NCBI GenBank assembly: GCA_004294465.1
Contig: REAV01000010.1
Coordinates: 1 to 9,290 of the forward strand
Direction of reading: 5' to 3'
Length of the DNA stretch: 9,290 nucleotides
Origin: Sphingobacteriia bacterium
Lineage (GTDB): Bacteria; Bacteroidota; Bacteroidia; Chitinophagales; Chitinophagaceae
Under the pieces are notes generated by a model. That model did not search any database, was not told the DNA's origin, and worked only from the letters and a program-made list of their open reading frames with translations. Of this stretch, positions 5,366 to 9,290 are shown piece after piece (the first letter of the stretch is position 1; every line of letters begins with the position of its first letter). Made by a program: the position numbers and the translations under genes.

Positions 5366-6451
5366 ATGCAAAAGAAAAGAACCGACAACTTCAGCAAATT
5401 TGCTGAAAAGAAAAAAGGGGCAGCGATCAAAGAATCCTATCGCCAAGAAAAAAGAAAAGTAAAAGCCGATGCTCGTGCTGCTGGAGAAGAAATGAGGATG
5501 CTTAAAAAAGCAAAAGCCAGAGGCGAAGCAATAGAACCCAAAAAAGTTGAGGATAAAAGAGCAGTTGGTAAAAACCCAGAAAGAAAAAAAACTGCTTATC
5601 AACAAAAAGATTTTAAAAAGGGTCCGAGAAATGCTGCACCAGGAAAAACCAAATTAATCAACGGACCAGAGCAAGCTTCAGATACAGCAATTCAAGACCG
5701 CGATTCATTAATTCCACTCAACAAGTTTATTGCACATGCAGGAGTATGCGGAAGGCGCGAAGCTGCTGAATTAGTAAAGGGCGGAAAAGTAACTGTGAAT
5801 GGAGACAAAATTTTTGAACCCGGCTTCAAAGTTTCTCAAGCAGATAAAATAACCGTAAAAGGCAAAGCTATATTCTTACAAAAGAACAATGTATATATAC
5901 TTTTAAATAAGCCAAAAGATTTTATCACTACCGCCAACGATCCGCAAGGAAGAAAAACAGTTTTAGATTTGATCAAAGGCGCTACTTTAGAAAGGGTATA
6001 TCCTGTTGGAAGATTGGATAGAAATACTACTGGTGTTTTATTGTTAACCAATGATGGAGAATTGGCACAGAAATTAACACACCCTTCATTTGAAGTTAAA
6101 AAAATCTATGAAGTAACATTGGATAAAGCAGTTACTAAAAAAGACCTTGAACTCATTGTATCGGGAGTAACACTAGAAGATGGCTTTGTTCAAGCTGACT
6201 CTGTAGGCTATGCCGATTCAAAAAGTAAAAATGTGGTTGGAATTGAAATTCACAGTGGAAGAAATAGAATTGTAAGAAGAATTTTTGAGCATTTAGGATA
6301 CGATGTAAAAGGATTGGATAGAGTATTGTTTGCCAACCTGACCAAGAAAAATGTAGAAAGAAGCAAATGGAGAATATTAAATGAAAAAGAAATTCGTTTA
6401 TTAAAATTCATGAATAAATCATTTATCAGAAAAAATAAAGAAGCAGTTTAG
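5366..6451 (+). CDS. rluB: RsuA/RluB-family rRNA pseudouridine synthase with basic N-terminal tail
   Basis: Converts a uridine in rRNA to pseudouridine; the family contains RluB, RluE, RluF and RsuA, and the exact site here is not readable. The 361 residues divide into a low-complexity tail rich in Lys, Arg, Ala and Glu (about 1-112), an S4 RNA-binding domain (about 115-165, LNKFIAHAGVCGRREAAELVKGGKVTVNG) and the catalytic domain (175-345). The catalytic Asp is D218 in VGRLDRNTTGVLLLTNDGEL, and the family stretches NKPKDFITT (181-189) and SGRNRIVRRIFEHLG (297-311) are present. The tail roughly adds a hundred residues to the usual core; similar tails are common in Bacteroidota members. The ATG at 5366 is preceded by an A-rich stretch without Shine-Dalgarno. 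If translation began later, only tail residues would be lost. The next gene starts three bases after its stop. Confidence 0.92.
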   Translation: MQKKRTDNFSKFAEKKKGAAIKESYRQEKRKVKADARAAGEEMRMLKKAKARGEAIEPKKVEDKRAVGKNPERKKTAYQQKDFKKGPRNAAPGKTKLINGPEQASDTAIQDRDSLIPLNKFIAHAGVCGRREAAELVKGGKVTVNGDKIFEPGFKVSQADKITVKGKAIFLQKNNVYILLNKPKDFITTANDPQGRKTVLDLIKGATLERVYPVGRLDRNTTGVLLLTNDGELAQKLTHPSFEVKKIYEVTLDKAVTKKDLELIVSGVTLEDGFVQADSVGYADSKSKNVVGIEIHSGRNRIVRRIFEHLGYDVKGLDRVLFANLTKKNVERSKWRILNEKEIRLLKFMNKSFIRKNKEAV

Positions 6452-6454
6452 CAT

Positions 6455-7165
6455 ATGCACTTAGATATTGTTTTTGAAAATGAAGATTTTGTTGCATTGA
6501 ATAAACCAGCTGGTTTATTGAGTATTCCTGATAGAATAGGAAAGGAACTTTCTTTAAAGGATTTTTTAAAAGAAAGTTACGGAAATATTTATACAGTTCA
6601 TCGGTTAGATAGAAATACCAGCGGGATCATTGTATTTGCCAAAACAGAAGAAGCGCATAAAGAGCTGTCGTTATTATTTGAAGGCAGAGAAATGGAAAAA
6701 TTTTATGTTGGGTTGGTAAACGGTCAAATGATCTATCCTTCAGGAACAATTGATGCCGCCATTGCGGAGCATCCTGGAAAAACCACCAAAATGATCACCC
6801 ATGTAAAAGGCAAACCATCCATTACCGATTATGAAGTGTTGGAATCTTTTAGATTGTATTCATGGGTTCAATTTCAAATTCATACAGGTCGTACACATCA
6901 AATCAGGGTACATATGCAGCACCTGGGTCATAGTATTGTTTGCGATGAAATTTATGGAGACCCTAAACCAATTTTACTTTCTTCCATCAAAAGAAATTTT
7001 AAGTTGGCAAAATTGGCTGAGGAAGAAAAGCCCATATTAGCTCGACTGGGTTTGCATTCTCACCGTTTGAATTTTACATTGAAAGGGAAAGCATTTAATT
7101 TGGAAGCGCCTATTCCAAAAGACTTAAAAGCATTATTACAACAATTGAGAAAATGGAAAGGATAA
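6455..7165 (+). CDS. RluA-family pseudouridine synthase without S4 domain
   Basis: Makes pseudouridine in rRNA and/or tRNA. The 236 residues consist of the catalytic domain only: LNKPAGLLSIPD (15-26), the catalytic motif VHRLDRNTSG with D52 (48-57), the RNA-contact motif HTGRTHQIRVHMQHLGH (143-159) and the closing LGLHSHRL (198-205). There is no N-terminal S4 domain, unlike RluC and RluD, so it resembles RluA (23S U746 and tRNA U32 in E. coli) in design. The target here is inferred, not shown. The gene begins three bases after the stop of the RluB-type gene and its last 13 bases overlap the start of the histidine kinase gene. All three are therefore probably one transcript with coupled translation. 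Confidence 0.92.
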   Translation: MHLDIVFENEDFVALNKPAGLLSIPDRIGKELSLKDFLKESYGNIYTVHRLDRNTSGIIVFAKTEEAHKELSLLFEGREMEKFYVGLVNGQMIYPSGTIDAAIAEHPGKTTKMITHVKGKPSITDYEVLESFRLYSWVQFQIHTGRTHQIRVHMQHLGHSIVCDEIYGDPKPILLSSIKRNFKLAKLAEEEKPILARLGLHSHRLNFTLKGKAFNLEAPIPKDLKALLQQLRKWKG

Positions 7166-9290
7166 AGATCAGTATTCGCCCATTAAGTTTTATTTTGATA
7201 CTATCAATCCTATTGATGGTTGTATTGTTCTTTGTACAATCAAGATCAGATAAGAGTATTCGGTCGATGCAAAAAGGCAATGAATTGGCTGTAAAAACAT
7301 TCCAGATAAACAATGCTTTACAAGAGATCATCAACCATGTCTATTTTTTAGAAAGCGAAACAAGAAAACAAATCAATACTGGTAAATTGGTGATGTCTAA
7401 ACCAATTATAGATAGCGCCACCAGTCTTAAATTATTGATTCTTGAAGTAAACAAATTAACCCAGGATGGCAATGCAAAAAATAACTTTTCGGATTTAAAT
7501 AGGCTATTACAGGAAAAAATAAATACAACAGCTGATATCTTACAGAATAGCAAAAGCACTATTATAGCCAAAGAAAAACTGACCAACCCAGCCAATAAAA
7601 ATTTAATTGACAGCATATATATTACCGCTTCCGATATTCAGATTATATATGAAAATGAACTTCAAAAAACCATTTTAGACAATTCTACTATATCTAATCA
7701 GGTATTGTTGATCAGCCGTGCACTTACTTTATTTGCATTGATCACTATCTTATTATCCTCAACGCTAATAATCAGGCATTTAGTTAAAAACAATCAATTG
7801 ATCATTGCTTTGGGTAAAGCAAAAGAGAAAGCAGATATAGCGGGGTCAATAAAAGAACAGTTCTTGGCAAATATGAGCCACGAAATAAGAACTCCACTCA
7901 ATTCAATTATTGGATTCAGTAATCTGGCTGCAGACACCCAACTCAACCCCGATCAAAAAGAGTATATCAGTTTTATTAAACACTCAAGTGAAAACCTATT
8001 ATATATCATCAACGATATATTGGACTTCTCAAAATTAGAAGCAGGCAAACTATTGATTTCAAAAGCTCCCTTCAATTTAAAGGATATAGCTCATTTTATT
8101 GAGATGCTTTTTCAAGTACAGATTACTGAAAAGAAAGTTCATTTCTCCTGTCAGATAGAAGAAGGGATGCCTCTAAACTTAACTGGAGACGATGATCGAT
8201 TGAAGCAAATATTAACTAATCTGGTATCGAATGCAATCAAGTTCACCAGTGTGGGTGGAAATATTTCATTGAAAATTTCAATGGTAAAAAAAGAAGAAGA
8301 AACCGCCTATATACAATTTTCAGTAAAAGATACAGGTATTGGTATTCCGGAAGAAAAATTGAAAACTATTTTTGAAAGATTTGAACAAGCAGATTCGGCC
8401 ACTACAAGAAAATACGGAGGAACAGGTTTGGGTTTATCCATTGTTAAGCAATTGATTACATTACAAAACGGAACCATTGATGTTAAAAGTGCCATCAATG
8501 CTGGTTCAGAATTCATTGCTGTGATCCCGTACAGCATAAATTTATTGGCAACACAAGAATCAGCCACTAAAGGAAAAATCACAGTATTAAAAAACTTTAA
8601 TACACAAGCCAAATTATTAATTGCAGAAGACAATAAAATGAATCAAATTTTATTGAAATATCTGTTTAAGAATTGGGGATTTACTATTACGCTGTCGAAA
8701 GATGGAAATGAAACGATTCAGCTTTTAAGCAACAATGAATACGACCTGGTTTTATTAGATATTCAAATGCCGATTATTGACGGGTATGGTGTTGCAAAAT
8801 GGATCAGAGAAACTAAGAAATCTACTGTTCCAATTATAGCAATGACCGCACATACTATGCCAGCAGAAATTCAAAAATGTAAGGAAGCTGGTATGAATGA
8901 TTATATGTCAAAACCTTTGGACGAATCTAAAGTAATTACACTTTTCAATAAATACATCCCTAAAAACCCAGCTATGAACTCCTCTGAAAAACAACAATTT
9001 GTTGATCTTGAAAATTTACAAAGAATTTTTGGGGAAGAGAATGAAATCATTATTGATTTTCTGAACCAATTCATTCAACACTATCCTTCAGAGACCAAAC
9101 AATTGAACGAAGCTTGCGAAAATAGGAATATGGAGCAAGTATATACTTTAGCGCATAATTTAAAAACAACGTTTACAACATTGAACCCTCAGTCTCCTTT
9201 AATTAACCCTTTAAAAGTGATTGAAAAATATAAGAATATCGAGCCTGACTGGATAACCATTAAAATTCAAATAGAAAGCATAAATGAGGC
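7153..9290 (+). CDS. Hybrid sensor histidine kinase with receiver and Hpt domains (3' end cut)
   Basis: The frame is open for 712 codons to the window edge, without a stop. Domains in order: transmembrane helix 1 (about 10-28), a helical extracytoplasmic sensor (about 29-188) resembling CHASE3 (ALQEII..VYFLESETRKQ), transmembrane helix 2 (190-207) and a linker helix. The HisKA domain has phospho-acceptor His243 in MSHEIRTPLNSIIGFS. The ATPase domain has an N box (DRLKQILTNLVSNAIKFT, N360), G1 DTGIGIPE (393-400) and G2 GGTGLGLS (422-429). The receiver has acidic pair E492-D493, phospho-acceptor Asp536, Thr565 and Lys587. The last part is an Hpt domain with likely His668 in AHNLKTTF. A full His-Asp-His relay is thus in one inner-membrane protein, and the final acceptor should be a separate regulator. 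The ATG at 7153 is the first in frame for more than ten codons upstream and lies inside the preceding gene. The signal sensed is unknown. Confidence 0.93.
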   Translation, partial: MERIKISIRPLSFILILSILLMVVLFFVQSRSDKSIRSMQKGNELAVKTFQINNALQEIINHVYFLESETRKQINTGKLVMSKPIIDSATSLKLLILEVNKLTQDGNAKNNFSDLNRLLQEKINTTADILQNSKSTIIAKEKLTNPANKNLIDSIYITASDIQIIYENELQKTILDNSTISNQVLLISRALTLFALITILLSSTLIIRHLVKNNQLIIALGKAKEKADIAGSIKEQFLANMSHEIRTPLNSIIGFSNLAADTQLNPDQKEYISFIKHSSENLLYIINDILDFSKLEAGKLLISKAPFNLKDIAHFIEMLFQVQITEKKVHFSCQIEEGMPLNLTGDDDRLKQILTNLVSNAIKFTSVGGNISLKISMVKKEEETAYIQFSVKDTGIGIPEEKLKTIFERFEQADSATTRKYGGTGLGLSIVKQLITLQNGTIDVKSAINAGSEFIAVIPYSINLLATQESATKGKITVLKNFNTQAKLLIAEDNKMNQILLKYLFKNWGFTITLSKDGNETIQLLSNNEYDLVLLDIQMPIIDGYGVAKWIRETKKSTVPIIAMTAHTMPAEIQKCKEAGMNDYMSKPLDESKVITLFNKYIPKNPAMNSSEKQQFVDLENLQRIFGEENEIIIDFLNQFIQHYPSETKQLNEACENRNMEQVYTLAHNLKTTFTTLNPQSPLINPLKVIEKYKNIEPDWITIKIQIESINE

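Noticed and set aside
5357..5605. Minus-strand ORF of 82 codons, rich in Phe and Ser
   Set aside because: The antisense of Lys-rich codons (TTT/TTC for AAA/GAA) produces an apparently hydrophobic protein; there is no start signal and it overlaps the tail of the RluB-type gene.
5836..6051. Minus-strand ORF of 71 codons
   Set aside because: Antisense to the catalytic domain of the RluB-type synthase; no independent support.
6831..7040. Plus-strand ORF of 69 codons in another frame
   Set aside because: Overlaps the conserved HTGRTHQIRVH region of the RluA-type synthase, which is clearly the real frame.
7110..7616. Two minus-strand ORFs of 74 and 91 codons
   Set aside because: Antisense to the sensor region of the histidine kinase, whose frame is open over its entire visible length.
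8307..8633. Minus-strand ORF of 108 codons
   Set aside because: Antisense to the ATPase domain of the kinase, which has intact G1 and G2 boxes.
1..9290. Search for a new defence, mobile or biosynthetic system
   Set aside because: All large genes belong to well-known housekeeping or signalling families; no integrase, transposase, nuclease, toxin-antitoxin pair or unusual multi-gene cassette is seen, so no new system is claimed.

Overview
The window is AT-rich DNA (clearly below 40% GC by eye) that looks like an ordinary chromosomal stretch of a Bacteroidota bacterium, most likely of the Chitinophagaceae/Sphingobacteriia type. The evidence is the Bacteroidota -7 promoter motif TAnnTTTG in front of genes, the near absence of Shine-Dalgarno sites, the Bacteroidota-type HisRS, an S4-type pseudouridine synthase with a long Lys-rich N-terminal tail, and a DUF3471-like secreted protein. 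The genus is inference.

Layout. Positions 1-299 (minus strand) hold the start of a lipoprotein gene that runs off the left edge, overlapped by ATGA with a small two-helix membrane protein gene. A divergent control region (300-430) follows. Then, on the plus strand, come a low-molecular-weight protein tyrosine phosphatase (431-886) and histidyl-tRNA synthetase hisS (901-2268). The convergent gap 2269-2485 contains a terminator hairpin, a second hairpin and a 108-bp nested inverted repeat. On the minus strand lie a secreted DUF3471-like protein (2486-2860) and a 3-oxoadipyl-CoA-type thiolase (2937-4133). A short divergent promoter region leads to a plus-strand RNA-modification group: rlmN (4216-5259), a heptanucleotide tandem repeat, an RsuA/RluB-family pseudouridine synthase (5366-6451) and an RluA-family pseudouridine synthase (6455-7165). 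The last overlaps by 13 bases the start of a large hybrid histidine kinase (7153 to beyond the right edge) that carries sensor, kinase, receiver and Hpt parts in one chain.

How the genes relate. The rlmN and pseudouridine synthase genes all act on RNA of the translation machinery, as does hisS in charging tRNA-His. The thiolase and the phosphatase are isolated metabolic and signalling enzymes without visible partner genes. The kinase is probably cotranscribed with the pseudouridine synthases, and its output partner would lie beyond the right edge.

I see no phage, IS, CRISPR or defence module. The most interesting signals are non-coding: -7 boxes placed 4-5 bases before three start codons (predicting leaderless mRNAs), the 108-bp nested palindrome, and a seven-unit heptamer repeat immediately after the rlmN stop codon.
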